Shown one piece after another: positions 6,971-14,911 of a stretch of DNA of 49,329 bases (the stretch's first letter is position 1; every line of letters starts with the position of its first letter). The translations under genes were made by a program, and so were the position numbers. The notes beneath the pieces were generated by a model that did no database searches, was not told where the DNA came from, and saw only the letters and a list, made by a program, of their open reading frames with translations. Source of the DNA: a virus; IMG/VR virus record IMGVR_UViG_3300025424_000016, positions 1 to 49,329 of that record, one strand, 5' to 3'.

Positions 6971-8829
6971 AGTATTTCACATGCTCCGTTTACACAAGCT
7001 AATTCATGCATATTAATTGTAGCATCATCTTGTTCAAATTGATTAAATTCATTCCAGTCAATATCAGGAAACTCTGATAATGCTTTTTCATAAACTTCTT
7101 TAGTACAATCTTGGTATGGTGCTTGTTGATATATATGATCACTGTATGGTAAGAAACTTACACCACCGATGTCATCAAAGTTTTTATATACCCAAGCTCC
7201 AACTTCCATCCACTCATGTTCACGTACATTAACTGTAATAGATGGATTGTGTTCACACCATAATTGTTTAAACTTTAGATAGTGTTCAAGTTGTTCAATA
7301 GCTGTCCATTGTTTTCTATGGATAGAACCAGTAGGTGCTTTTTGTGGAAATGAAAAGACATAGTTACTGTCATTCATTACATCAATTTCGCACGCAACTC
7401 CTTTATCTCTAAGAAAAACTGCGAGAGGATCTTTAATATCCGCCCTAACAGTACGTATGTAGTAATCACTGTGGCGAGGGTGAATACCACTGGCAGAATC
7501 AACAAGCTGAGAAACTGTTCCACTAGGCTTAACTGTTGTAATTGCTGCAGATTGAGGAATAGAGAGTCTTTGACTCCATTCCAGATTTGTTCTAATTGAT
7601 TCATCTTTCATGTCCTTTAACCATAATTCTGGTTTGTTAGCTAATGTTGTGTTGTCTAGAATACCTGTTAATGATACACCTAGTAATCGTTCTTCTTCAG
7701 CGTTTCGTTGCCATATCTTTCGGATATATTTAAAGTCTGTGAGAGTACTTTGAAAAGTCCCAAGGATTGTAGCAATGCGAATCTTTCTGAGAATATCTTC
7801 GAGTTTATCATCGTGTCGTACAATAACCTCTGTAAGATTACAAAATCCATTTGGTCGGAGGATGATTTCTCCACAAGGATTTGTTCCAAACTCGTGATCA
7901 GCATCTCTGCGTCCTGTAGACTCTGCTTGTTTCTTTGCAGATACTCGGTTAAATATTCCACGTTCTCCTGATTTACTGTCATACAAAGATTTCCATTCAT
8001 CCATAAAAATGCCAATGTCTGGTTTCTCTGTATAAGATACGGAGTTATTGGCTAGTGCTCTTTGTTTATCATCTTCCCACCAAGCACCATTTTTAGCATT
8101 ACGCATACGCTCATCTGTTAGATTTGATAAGGATATCAAAGCAGATCTTCTGACGCCCCCCACAACAACTATCTGAGCAATTTTACAGATAAGGTCATGA
8201 CACTCAACAGAAGTTAGCTGTCTTCCTGCTGCTTTTTGAAAGAGTTGAACAGCGAATTGAAATAAGTCTTGGAGGGGTTTTGGTCCACTTGCTCTTCCTC
8301 CAAAGGTTTTAAGTCTAGCTCCTGCTGGACGCACTCTGCTATAGTCAACAGAAGGGATGAGGCCGCTGTATAATAATCCCAATAATTCTCTAAGAGCTGT
8401 TGCCCATCCTTGCTTTGAGTCAGCAACACTAATAGTTGTTTCTGTGCGACTGAACTCGCTTGCAATAACCGGTAATCGTTTAACATATTGTCTTTCTACA
8501 GAAAATCCTAAGCCAGTTCCATTCATAAGAATAAACATAGCTTCATCAAATGCTCTAACATCATCAACAGCAATGTAAGAACAATTATAACCAGCAATAT
8601 TATCTCTTTCTAATGCAGGTCCTGCTGTCATTAAAGCACGCATAGACGGCATTACATCTAAGTTATATATTGCATCATATACTTCTTTGTATGGGAATAC
8701 ATCTGGGTATTTATTTTTCCAGAAATCACAGTACCTTGTTACTGTTTCTTCCCATGTTTCTCTTCTACCTTGTTCAGGAAGCCATCGAGCATACCTTGAT
8801 TTATGTATGTATGTTTGAAAACTATTCAT
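6967..8829 (-). CDS. class II (adenosylcobalamin-dependent) ribonucleoside-triphosphate reductase
   Basis: It reduces ribonucleoside triphosphates to dNTPs using B12 and needs no second subunit. Visible residues are C83 (GYNCSY), the radical and redox block N-P-C319-G-E321-I...C330-N-L, and the C-terminal redox pair C612/C617 (CVNGAC). The start of the mature fold (YARWLPE.GR.E.W.ETV) matches the monomeric Lactobacillus-type enzyme. I choose the ATG at 8829 (MNSFQTY, 620 residues) because AAGGA lies 4 bases upstream and it overlaps the stop of the small upstream gene. A longer start at 8877 would overlap that gene by 56 bases. It supplies nucleotides for replication next to the other DNA genes. 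Confidence 0.92.
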   Translation of the reverse strand: MNSFQTYIHKSRYARWLPEQGRRETWEETVTRYCDFWKNKYPDVFPYKEVYDAIYNLDVMPSMRALMTAGPALERDNIAGYNCSYIAVDDVRAFDEAMFILMNGTGLGFSVERQYVKRLPVIASEFSRTETTISVADSKQGWATALRELLGLLYSGLIPSVDYSRVRPAGARLKTFGGRASGPKPLQDLFQFAVQLFQKAAGRQLTSVECHDLICKIAQIVVVGGVRRSALISLSNLTDERMRNAKNGAWWEDDKQRALANNSVSYTEKPDIGIFMDEWKSLYDSKSGERGIFNRVSAKKQAESTGRRDADHEFGTNPCGEIILRPNGFCNLTEVIVRHDDKLEDILRKIRIATILGTFQSTLTDFKYIRKIWQRNAEEERLLGVSLTGILDNTTLANKPELWLKDMKDESIRTNLEWSQRLSIPQSAAITTVKPSGTVSQLVDSASGIHPRHSDYYIRTVRADIKDPLAVFLRDKGVACEIDVMNDSNYVFSFPQKAPTGSIHRKQWTAIEQLEHYLKFKQLWCEHNPSITVNVREHEWMEVGAWVYKNFDDIGGVSFLPYSDHIYQQAPYQDCTKEVYEKALSEFPDIDWNEFNQFEQDDATINMHELACVNGACEIL

Positions 8830-8992
8830 CAATTCCTTCATTAAATTCTTGTTCAAGCTCATCAGCTTTGTTATCAATTACATCTTTAAAACGATCAACA
8901 ATATCCTCGCTGGAGATATTTAATACTTCCAGCAAGGTTATTTCATCTACGTTTATTAACAGTTCATAGAGGTCAGGTAATGTTAAGGGCAT
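8822..8992 (-). CDS. small acidic protein, 56 aa, upstream of ribonucleotide reductase
   Basis: The frame reads MPLTLPDLYELLINVDEITL... and ends in an acidic helix (ADELEQEFNEGIDE). The Leu and Asp/Glu pattern, including EVLNISSEDIVDRF, looks like a folded small protein. Similar short proteins beginning MPLTLPDL occur in phage genomes, with no known role. The start overlaps the end of the DUF3310 gene by 20 bases, and the stop overlaps the reductase start. This tight packing and the conserved-looking sequence support it as real. Confidence 0.65.
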   Translation of the reverse strand: MPLTLPDLYELLINVDEITLLEVLNISSEDIVDRFKDVIDNKADELEQEFNEGIDE

Positions 8993-9191
8993 TTGTTCTT
9001 TTTTCTATTTCTCTGTCAATATACCATTTAGCTTTGTGAAGATCTTCAATTGCATTTTGTTTTAAATCACATCGCCAAATATACTTTAAAGCATTACCTA
9101 GATTAAATCCCATGTGTTCTGTAATCTGAATACATTCAATACCACTTGGATGTCCTGTATAATGTTTTGGATTGTTTACAGGATCATGCAT
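8973..9191 (-). CDS. DUF3310-family small protein
   Basis: I start it at the ATG at 9191 (MHDPVNNPKHY), giving 72 residues. The longer frame upstream overlaps the exonuclease gene and has low-complexity content unlike a protein. The family core is clear: NPKHYTGHPSGIECIQITEH followed by LGNALKYIWR and a helix with DL.KAKWY.D.E. DUF3310 proteins are widespread in phages next to replication genes; their function is not firmly known, and some are annotated as nucleotide kinase-like. It overlaps the exonuclease stop by 8 bases. Confidence 0.85.
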   Translation of the reverse strand: MHDPVNNPKHYTGHPSGIECIQITEHMGFNLGNALKYIWRCDLKQNAIEDLHKAKWYIDREIEKRTNALNIT

Positions 9192-9930
9192 GGGCTTTGA
9201 TCGCCACTTTGCTAGACTCTGTTGTATTGCTTCTTGACCATGTGCCACAGTCTTGGCATTGGTATCTTTGATAGACTTGTGCGAGTGTTCGTGCTTTTCC
9301 TCGGCTATGCAACCTGGTGGAGGAGCAGTTAGGGCAGGCCACGGATACTTCTTTGCTTGTTGTATAGAGGTTTCTGTTGGGGTGGTTTTTGATCCAAGGG
9401 AGGACAACATTGTATACCTTTTCTAATAATATTACATCTTGTTTATTATATGCTTCCATTTGTTTCCAAGCTTTAGGATCTTTGTTCATACAATCAATCC
9501 ATAGTTGGAAGCTGGTTTCTTTTTTTGCACCTAATCCGAGTCTTTGGGCGACATAATCGAGTTTATTACTAGGAAACCTAAACTGATTGCGTACAGTCCG
9601 TAGAAGATCGATATTACGATATGGAGCTGGTGGGGGTAACTCATTAATTAAAAATTCCTTATTCAGTGTTGGGATGTCAAACTTAGTACCATTATAGTGT
9701 ATGACTGCATCTGCTTCTTCTAATAGTTTGTGAATCTTTTTAAGCATTGTTAGAGGTTTACTCTGATACACAGAATCAAACATAACTTCTTTTTCACCTA
9801 ACCATTTAGCAGACCAGCACAATACATAAGATGATTCTAATAATGCTGACAGTCCTATGTTTTGTTGCCAAAGTCCCCACACATGTGCTGTATTAGGACT
9901 GGTTTCAATATCTAATAACAGTATTTTCAT
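9184..9930 (-). CDS. DnaQ/RNase H-like 3'-5' exonuclease with C-terminal zinc ribbon
   Basis: The N-terminal 180 residues show the three exonuclease motifs: LLLDIETSP (D7, E9), HYNGTKFDIPTL, and YNKQDVILLE near the end. This type is found in YprB-like nucleases. The last 60 residues contain a zinc ribbon (CPNC...CQDC), which may bind DNA or RNA. With 248 residues it is complete. It is separate from the exonuclease domain of the polymerase, so the phage has two such nucleases. The start overlaps the upstream stop (TAATG). Confidence 0.82.
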   Translation of the reverse strand: MKILLLDIETSPNTAHVWGLWQQNIGLSALLESSYVLCWSAKWLGEKEVMFDSVYQSKPLTMLKKIHKLLEEADAVIHYNGTKFDIPTLNKEFLINELPPPAPYRNIDLLRTVRNQFRFPSNKLDYVAQRLGLGAKKETSFQLWIDCMNKDPKAWKQMEAYNKQDVILLEKVYNVVLPWIKNHPNRNLYTTSKEVSVACPNCSSTRLHSRGKARTLAQVYQRYQCQDCGTWSRSNTTESSKVAIKAHA

Positions 9931-10184
9931 TAATGTTGGTCTATCTTTTTAGGTTTACTAACAAAATTCATTTGATCTGCTAAGTCCCAACATTTACGTA
10001 GACCATCTTCTGTTCTATTTTTTTCTGGAGTTCTATGTAAATAATCTTCAAGGAATGTACTAGCAAACATACTACGTTGACTAATTGATACACCTTCTTT
10101 AAATCCCTCTAAGAATGCTCCACGTAACGCTGCTTGCATCTCTTGTTCATTTACATGTGTTTCACCAATAATTGGTACACTCAT
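9930..10184 (-). CDS. small hypothetical protein, 84 aa
   Basis: The protein begins MSVPIIGETHVNEQEMQAALRGAFLEGFKEG and ends in a basic tail. The segment AALRGAF.EGF.EG is typical of small phage proteins of unknown role with a helical N-terminus. It starts at an ATGA overlap with the upstream gene and ends in a TAATG overlap with the exonuclease. I do not recognise a function. Confidence 0.7.
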   Translation of the reverse strand: MSVPIIGETHVNEQEMQAALRGAFLEGFKEGVSISQRSMFASTFLEDYLHRTPEKNRTEDGLRKCWDLADQMNFVSKPKKIDQH

Positions 10185-10360
10185 TGTAATTCCTCCGATC
10201 CAGTTACTATTGTTGATTTGCTAACATCTACCACAGATATACCTTTTTGTAATAGTACGTTTAATCCAAACTCAACAACAAATTGTAATTCATTTGGGGA
10301 TAGGTTTGCAGTATATTCTGCCGACCCATCTTCATGCTCTACTATAGTTGTAATTTTCAT
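10181..10360 (-). CDS. small hypothetical protein, 59 aa
   Basis: I use the ATG at 10360 (MKITTIVEHEDGSAEY), which overlaps the endonuclease stop by four bases (ATGA), rather than the upstream TTG. The protein has a beta-rich start and a helix (LSPNELQFVVEFGLNVLLQKGI). It resembles short phage proteins with a H.DGSA.Y core, but no function is known to me. It is part of the unbroken leftward replication operon. Confidence 0.7.
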   Translation of the reverse strand: MKITTIVEHEDGSAEYTANLSPNELQFVVEFGLNVLLQKGISVVDVSKSTIVTGSEELQ

Positions 10361-10788
10361 AATAGCCAACTTTCTGGTAACCCGTCACGTAAATCAGACC
10401 ATTCAAAGCCAGCTTTACTTGCCCAGTCACCGTAAGACGTTTTGCTTCCTTTTCTTATTTTAACTCTTGCATTTTGAAAAAAGATGTAGAATGTATAATT
10501 TGGATATTGCTGTTTAACCCATAACATTTTTTTTCTATCTTCAGAAGTAAGTTTACCTTTAGTTTCAATGTACACTTTATCCTTGACTTTCCAATCAGGA
10601 ATATATGTACGTGTAGCTTCAGGCTGTATAAATTTTAATTTGTCTGGTTCGTATGTAACAGAATCAGGTAATAGTTTCCTGACTTTCTCCTCGAACTTCG
10701 ACTTGTAAATTTGGTGGGTTCCAGATTTCTCCGATTGTTCTTTGGATATGCAGGAGTCTTCCATTGATAATGATGTTGTTTGTTTCAC
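10357..10788 (-). CDS. T7 endonuclease I-like Holliday-junction resolvase
   Basis: The family acts on branched DNA (four-way junctions) during phage replication and packaging. The catalytic set is visible: E33/E34 in KSKFEEKV, D65 in YIPDWK, E75 and K77 in YIETKGK. The D-to-E and E-to-K spacings equal those of T7 endonuclease I (10 and 2). The start is uncertain: the frame opens with GTG at 10788, and an ATG lies at 10764, both inside the exonuclease gene. The conserved region alone still overlaps that gene by about 50 bases, so an out-of-frame overlap is real. Confidence 0.87.
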   Translation of the reverse strand: MKQTTSLSMEDSCISKEQSEKSGTHQIYKSKFEEKVRKLLPDSVTYEPDKLKFIQPEATRTYIPDWKVKDKVYIETKGKLTSEDRKKMLWVKQQYPNYTFYIFFQNARVKIRKGSKTSYGDWASKAGFEWSDLRDGLPESWLL

Positions 10789-11401
10789 TTGAATATATAT
10801 TCCTTACATAATCATACATGTCTAGATCGTCTGAACAAGAATCAATAAAGTCACGATGATGTTCCATAAATTTAGGCCATTTTTGTCTAGCTTTACCATC
10901 AAATCCAGGGATATTATCAGAAGAATCACCCAGAATTAATTGTTTGTAGAAATATTTAAGCCCTTCTAACGGAGTAACAAACTCTTTTACTTTAGTTACA
11001 AAGTTATAATGGTTGCCTGGAATTTGTTTTAAATCTTTATCAATTGAACAAATGATATAAGCCATCATATCATCAGAAGAAGTAGCTTCAATACCCATTA
11101 AATCATCGGCTTCACAACCATCTGAAATAATCGCCCCCCAATGTTCTAATAGATAGTTACGACAGACTTCTAGCCATACTGGTTTAGGTTTATCTTTTCT
11201 GTTAGCTTTGTATTCAGGATAAATCTTATATCTGAAATTATTTTTACCTGTTAAGAATGTTTTATAGGTGTCGCTTTGCGTATCATGAAGCATGTCACGC
11301 ATCATGGTTTCAACCCGAAGGAGGGCTATCTCCTCCGGATCGTTTTCAGCAGAAGCAGAGCATCTATAGGCGACGATATCGCCATCGATGATAGCTAGCA
11401 T
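10664..11401 (-). CDS. 5'-3' exonuclease (FEN / PolA-N type, T7 gp6-like)
   Basis: It removes primers and degrades DNA 5' to 3' during replication or recombination. Acid clusters of the family are seen: IIDGDIVAYR at the start, GCEADDLMGI, SIDKDLKQIPG, and GDSSDNIPG followed by a KARQKW.KF helix. The usual bridging basic region (YKANRKDKP) is also present. It has 245 residues and no polymerase domain. Its last 125 bases overlap the endonuclease I frame. The start at 11401 lies three bases after the SSB stop. Confidence 0.87.
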   Translation of the reverse strand: MLAIIDGDIVAYRCSASAENDPEEIALLRVETMMRDMLHDTQSDTYKTFLTGKNNFRYKIYPEYKANRKDKPKPVWLEVCRNYLLEHWGAIISDGCEADDLMGIEATSSDDMMAYIICSIDKDLKQIPGNHYNFVTKVKEFVTPLEGLKYFYKQLILGDSSDNIPGFDGKARQKWPKFMEHHRDFIDSCSDDLDMYDYVRNIYSSETNNIIINGRLLHIQRTIGEIWNPPNLQVEVRGESQETIT

Positions 11402-11404
11402 TAA

Positions 11405-11896
11405 TTATTCTATTTCAGGCATGTCATCAATCATATCAGTAATATTTACTTCTTCTTTGCCGAAGACGTAGTTTTCGAAGGTTTTGGCTGCTTCCAAGAC
11501 ATCACTAATTTTGATGCTTTTAGCACCCACTGATAGAAAACTGATGGCTGCATTGATGTTTGATTGTCTGATGATGTAGAGTTGTTTTGCTGCTCTTTCT
11601 TCAGGCGTTTCGAAGGTTGATTTTGGGCTTGGCGAAGCTGATTGATTCGGTTTTGCTGTTGCTGCGGATGCTCTTGTGGCACTTGTAAATTCCCAGTAGC
11701 CTTTGTCGTTTTTTCCGAGTGTGACTTCATAAATTTCTCCTGGTTTAGCTACAGATAGCGTTGAATATAAATCTTTGTTGGCAAAGCTCATGACATTTTT
11801 CTTTTCAGCTTTACCTTCTGGATTGGTATATTCTACTACTGCTTTGCTATATTTAGCAGTGCGTTCTACATCAACAGAGTTGATTGTTATTTGCAT
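11405..11896 (-). CDS. single-stranded DNA-binding protein-like
   Basis: The 163 residues begin with a beta-rich segment (QITINSVDVERTAKYSKAVVEY) compatible with an OB fold. A Ser, Pro and Ala rich linker follows, then helices and an acidic end (DMIDDMPEIE) like the C-terminal tails of SSB proteins. Its place between DNA polymerase and the 5'-3' exonuclease matches the phage SSB. The sequence is not diagnostic by itself, so the assignment rests on tail and context. It overlaps the polymerase C-half by 26 bases. Confidence 0.7.
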   Translation of the reverse strand: MQITINSVDVERTAKYSKAVVEYTNPEGKAEKKNVMSFANKDLYSTLSVAKPGEIYEVTLGKNDKGYWEFTSATRASAATAKPNQSASPSPKSTFETPEERAAKQLYIIRQSNINAAISFLSVGAKSIKISDVLEAAKTFENYVFGKEEVNITDMIDDMPEIE

Positions 11897-12638
11897 TTTC
11901 TTCCTTTACTTGTTTTAGATATTGTGAATAGTATTCTACTGAGTTATTCATGTTTGGCCCAACAGAACATTCACATTTTAGTGGTATGTTTGGTTTGACT
12001 CCGAACATCCTGTTAAAATTATCAGGCATGTCTGCGAAGCATTCTTCAAACAATTGTACTACAGAATCAACATTGGTTGTAGGTGTATCTACCAATATTG
12101 AATCGTGTATGGTTCCAATTAGTCTAGCATCTATATTTTTCTTTTTTAGACGTTTAAAGAACGATACACGTATAATGGCCATAATGTCATGGCCTGTCCC
12201 TTGGACGGGATGATTAGTTAAAGTAGTCCATGGAATTGCGAGATCTCCACGGAAATCTTTTTTCATATCGAAGAACCACTCTCTGCCTTGCGGTCCACGT
12301 ATGGGCTGTCCTGATGTAACTAGCCTTGCCCATCTTTGATGGGTTGCGTTTAATCCATTGTATTTTGCGAAGAACTTTTCGCCGATGTTCTCCCAGAATT
12401 TTACGGAAGAGCTTGTAGTGGCAAATTCTGGATCTTTTGAGAATGCGTATGCACTTCCACGATATATTGTACGGAACAGATACTTTTTTGCAATTAGTCT
12501 TGATGGTAGTCCGAATGCTTTTTGATTTTCTGTATGCAGATCTAACCCGTCTAATATTTCTTGTATACCTGTTTTGTCTTGAGATAACCATACGGCGGTC
12601 CACCATTCTAATGCTTTTGCATCTGCTTGTATTAACAT
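11871..12638 (-). CDS. DNA polymerase A, C-terminal half (palm and fingers)
   Basis: This 255-residue piece holds all polymerase motifs. Motif A is QADAKALEWW with catalytic D6, motif B is RLIAKKYLFRTIYRGSAYAF, and motif C is TIHDSILVD. It begins only five residues before motif A, and the missing N-terminal part is the separate gene 13139-14251. The start ATG has only a weak AGG nearby, and a perfect sigma70 promoter lies directly upstream (12650-12678). The two pieces must work together to give a full family A polymerase. Motif A has Ala where many enzymes have Tyr or Phe. Confidence 0.93.
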   Translation of the reverse strand: MLIQADAKALEWWTAVWLSQDKTGIQEILDGLDLHTENQKAFGLPSRLIAKKYLFRTIYRGSAYAFSKDPEFATTSSSVKFWENIGEKFFAKYNGLNATHQRWARLVTSGQPIRGPQGREWFFDMKKDFRGDLAIPWTTLTNHPVQGTGHDIMAIIRVSFFKRLKKKNIDARLIGTIHDSILVDTPTTNVDSVVQLFEECFADMPDNFNRMFGVKPNIPLKCECSVGPNMNNSVEYYSQYLKQVKEENANNNQLC

Positions 12639-12649
12639 TTATACCTAAT

Positions 12650-12678
12650 ATTATAACACGTTATTGTTTATTTGTCAA
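12650..12678 (-). promoter_or_regulatory. perfect sigma70 promoter before the polymerase C-half
   Basis: On the minus strand TTGACA (12673-12678) and TATAAT (12650-12655) are separated by exactly 17 bases. The -35 lies inside the last codons of the 56-residue gene. The -10 ends 11 bases before the polymerase ATG, so the transcript would begin only a few bases before the start codon. Confidence 0.85.
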
Positions 12679-12831
12679 GAAACATTTTTCACTTATTGTT
12701 TGTGGGAAAAAGATTAATTCATATGTATCTTTGTCAAATTCTAGTAACGAATCTTTAAATGTTTTACAACCGTATTTTTTAACAAAGGATTGTATTTCAG
12801 ACATTACTTTCCATGTTTCTTGTTCATTCAT
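12661..12831 (-). CDS. small hypothetical protein, 56 aa, inside the polymerase split
   Basis: The ATG at 12831 overlaps the upstream stop (ATGA) and follows GAGGG. The protein starts MNEQETWKVMSEIQSF and ends CFLTNKQ; the FLTN end is coded by the -35 region of the embedded promoter. The middle looks folded (KKYGCKTFKDSLLEFD). I do not recognise it. It is one of two small genes that separate the polymerase halves. Confidence 0.6.
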   Translation of the reverse strand: MNEQETWKVMSEIQSFVKKYGCKTFKDSLLEFDKDTYELIFFPQTISEKCFLTNKQ

Positions 12832-13142
12832 CCCTCACTCGCTTTCTTTAGTATTGCATCAACAATCCAATAACATTGTTCTGTTGTTAAAGTTACTGTT
12901 GTGTTTAATGCACATATCCCAAAAATATTATCTATTTCCTCATCACTTAATTCACGCATTGGGTGTTCATAGAGTGGAATACTCTGCCCTTCTTCTAATT
13001 CAGCAAATGCTATTGGTGGATGGGCGTAAAGGAATTCACCTTTTTTTCTCGTTTTCCAATCACTTCCTGAACCTGAGTCAATATACATATATCCATATCC
13101 ATCGAAGTCATAACGCATTGCCACTGGTTCTCTTGAATTCAT
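12828..13142 (-). CDS. hypothetical protein, 104 aa, inside the polymerase split
   Basis: The start overlaps the stop of the polymerase N-half (ATGA). The protein contains a Y/H-PP-type segment (LYAHPP) and later PMRELSDEEIDNIFG, a layout seen in many small phage proteins of unknown role (HPP...LTDEEI). It has no homing-endonuclease motif (no LAGLIDADG, GIY-YIG or HNH), so it does not explain the polymerase split as a homing element. Together with the 56-residue gene it forms the insertion. Confidence 0.7.
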   Translation of the reverse strand: MNSREPVAMRYDFDGYGYMYIDSGSGSDWKTRKKGEFLYAHPPIAFAELEEGQSIPLYEHPMRELSDEEIDNIFGICALNTTVTLTTEQCYWIVDAILKKASEG

Positions 13143-14251
13143 TTCTCACTCCTAACACATTCTTGTATTTCAGGACACATGTTTTGTAGGTTTGGTTTAG
13201 TACTGGATAATCTACCAGTAGCTGTAGTTACTTGATTAAACTGACCATGTATTTTATTAACAGGCCAATTCATTTCTTTGTTTATACGAATAAAACTTTC
13301 AAAGAATTCTTTAATTTTTGTTAGTTGTGCTAGTTTTAATAACGCATCTACAACTCCTGTTTTGTCTTTTAATTTTTTAAGAACATCTTCTGCTGTTGAA
13401 TACAGATTTTCTTTTTTAAGTTCAGAACCATCGATTGGCTTCACAAGACCAGCCAATTGATGTTCTAGAGTAATGTTCTTGAATTTAGGTTGACCAGCCT
13501 TAGCCCCAGTTTTAAACAGGCCTACAAGTTCTTTTGAGTCTTCTTTAATGATGCCGCCATAAAGAAAAGCAGACAGATGGTCAGGACTGTTAAAGTTGAT
13601 AGGAACATGTGGATATTTAGTTTGTAATTGTGTGATTATTTCTGTTATTTGTTGTTGTATTTTTTCACAGTCTTGTACACATTGATTTAAATCTATAGGC
13701 AAACCATTGTATTCCATTTCTTGTAATGTAAGTAAGTCTTGACAACAAAGATGAATTAGTCGTTTTTGTATTGGTGTCGCTATTTCTTGTTGTTTGTAGT
13801 ACAAGGCTAAGGTTTGTTTGACATCTTGAATATTATATTCAGACAGAATATCCCAAGGAATTTGGTCAGTATCAATGCCTTTATCCCAGTATTCTGTTTT
13901 AACAATGTCTAATTTAGATTCTAGTCCGTATTTTTCTAGAGAATCTTTTAATGATGGATATTTAATACGTTGTCTTGATAGAATAAATTCTGCAAGTTGA
14001 CAATCCCAGACTTTTATGTTGTCAATGTTATAACCACACTTACGCAACCAATGCAGATCAAACTTAATATTAAACCCGACAACAAGTGCCGAGGATTCCA
14101 ATAACTCCTGTAAGTCATCCAATCTAGCAGCTCTAAAACAACAATACCTATCCCCGTCAGTATACCCAATAGAGACCAGACGATTATTGTTATCAAAAGG
14201 ATTTCCTTTGTTACTAATAGTAGTTTCAACATCTAAGCATAACACTTTCAT
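13139..14251 (-). CDS. DNA polymerase A, N-terminal half (3'-5' exonuclease and thumb)
   Basis: The 370 residues from the ATG at 14251 (MKVLCLDVETT) carry the proofreading exonuclease: D7 and E9 in LDVETT, N61...D65 in FNIKFD, Y139...D143 in YNIQD. The polymerase thumb follows, ending with T-G-R-L-S-S-T-K-P-N-L-Q-N (about 345-357). That segment normally comes shortly before motif A. The protein then stops (VRSEK), and motif A begins in the gene at 12638, about 500 bases later. The start was set at the TAATG overlap with the preceding gene; another ATG lies 12 bases upstream. Confidence 0.92.
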   Translation of the reverse strand: MKVLCLDVETTISNKGNPFDNNNRLVSIGYTDGDRYCCFRAARLDDLQELLESSALVVGFNIKFDLHWLRKCGYNIDNIKVWDCQLAEFILSRQRIKYPSLKDSLEKYGLESKLDIVKTEYWDKGIDTDQIPWDILSEYNIQDVKQTLALYYKQQEIATPIQKRLIHLCCQDLLTLQEMEYNGLPIDLNQCVQDCEKIQQQITEIITQLQTKYPHVPINFNSPDHLSAFLYGGIIKEDSKELVGLFKTGAKAGQPKFKNITLEHQLAGLVKPIDGSELKKENLYSTAEDVLKKLKDKTGVVDALLKLAQLTKIKEFFESFIRINKEMNWPVNKIHGQFNQVTTATGRLSSTKPNLQNMCPEIQECVRSEK

Positions 14252-14436
14252 TAATAGTGACAATAGAATACAGGTTGTACTTCAGCAGATATTTGTAATT
14301 CATGTTTTTCATATTCTGCTTGTGCATTTTCTGCATAAGCTTCTGCTTCATCTAATTCAGAAAATACTCTTAAAACATATGGTGGATGGTTTCTGATGAC
14401 AGCCCATGCTGTTTCTGTTTTAAGTGCTGGTTTCAT
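14251..14436 (-). CDS. small hypothetical protein, 61 aa
   Basis: The protein begins MKPALKTETAWAVIRNHPPYVLRVFSE. It has a central Glu and Ala rich helix (ELDEAEAYAENAQAEYEKHE) and ends FYCHY. It lies between the transglycosylase and the polymerase N-half, with overlaps on both sides. I do not recognise a function. Confidence 0.65.
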   Translation of the reverse strand: MKPALKTETAWAVIRNHPPYVLRVFSELDEAEAYAENAQAEYEKHELQISAEVQPVFYCHY

Positions 14437-14911
14437 TTTGCTCCAAGTTAACTTTTTTGTTTATTACTTTTCTATAATAATTACCACTGAGATCACCTCC
14501 ATAATGGTTAAGAGCTTCTTTTATACTTTTGTATTGGTTAATATATTTACGTAATACATAAGCACCAGCATGTATTGCATCTGCTGGGTGATAGCTTACC
14601 CATATTTCTGGATGGTATCTAGGTATTACTTGCATTAAACCAACAGCACCAGATGGGTTGTATGCTTGTTCATTAAAAGAAGATTCTACTTCCATTATAG
14701 CAAGAATTAATAGTGGGTCTATGTTATATTTATTACCATAAGCAACAGCATGATTTACGTATATTCTTGCTTTGTCATCATCTTTGGTGTAGGTATCTGA
14801 AATGTAATGTATTGTCTTTTCATATGGTTCTTTTACTATTTCTTTTTTAGTTGGTTTGTGATTATAACAAAGTAATGCTAAACATAGAATTAATAGTATC
14901 CATTTACTCAT
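14420..14911 (-). CDS. membrane-anchored lytic transglycosylase (SLT fold)
   Basis: I choose the ATG at 14911 (MSKWILLILCLALL) because GAGGA lies about 10 bases upstream; an ATG 27 bases earlier is also open. The N-terminus is a hydrophobic anchor or signal without a canonical lipobox. The SLT domain is clear: ILAIMEVESSFN with the catalytic Glu, then NPSGAVGLMQVIP and a C-terminal ALNHYGG. It cuts peptidoglycan with anhydromuramic acid formation. It lies in the early replication block rather than the lysis genes. Confidence 0.87.
   Translation of the reverse strand: MSKWILLILCLALLCYNHKPTKKEIVKEPYEKTIHYISDTYTKDDDKARIYVNHAVAYGNKYNIDPLLILAIMEVESSFNEQAYNPSGAVGLMQVIPRYHPEIWVSYHPADAIHAGAYVLRKYINQYKSIKEALNHYGGDLSGNYYRKVINKKVNLEQNETST

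Noticed and set aside
9192-9410. N-terminal extension of the DUF3310 protein
   Set aside because: The extra 73 residues are the opposite-phase reading of the exonuclease zinc ribbon; the family core begins at the ATG at 9191.
12639-13142. Homing endonuclease or intein explaining the polymerase split
   Set aside because: Neither small protein in the insertion has a LAGLIDADG, GIY-YIG or HNH motif, and no intein splice motifs are seen at the ends of the polymerase pieces.
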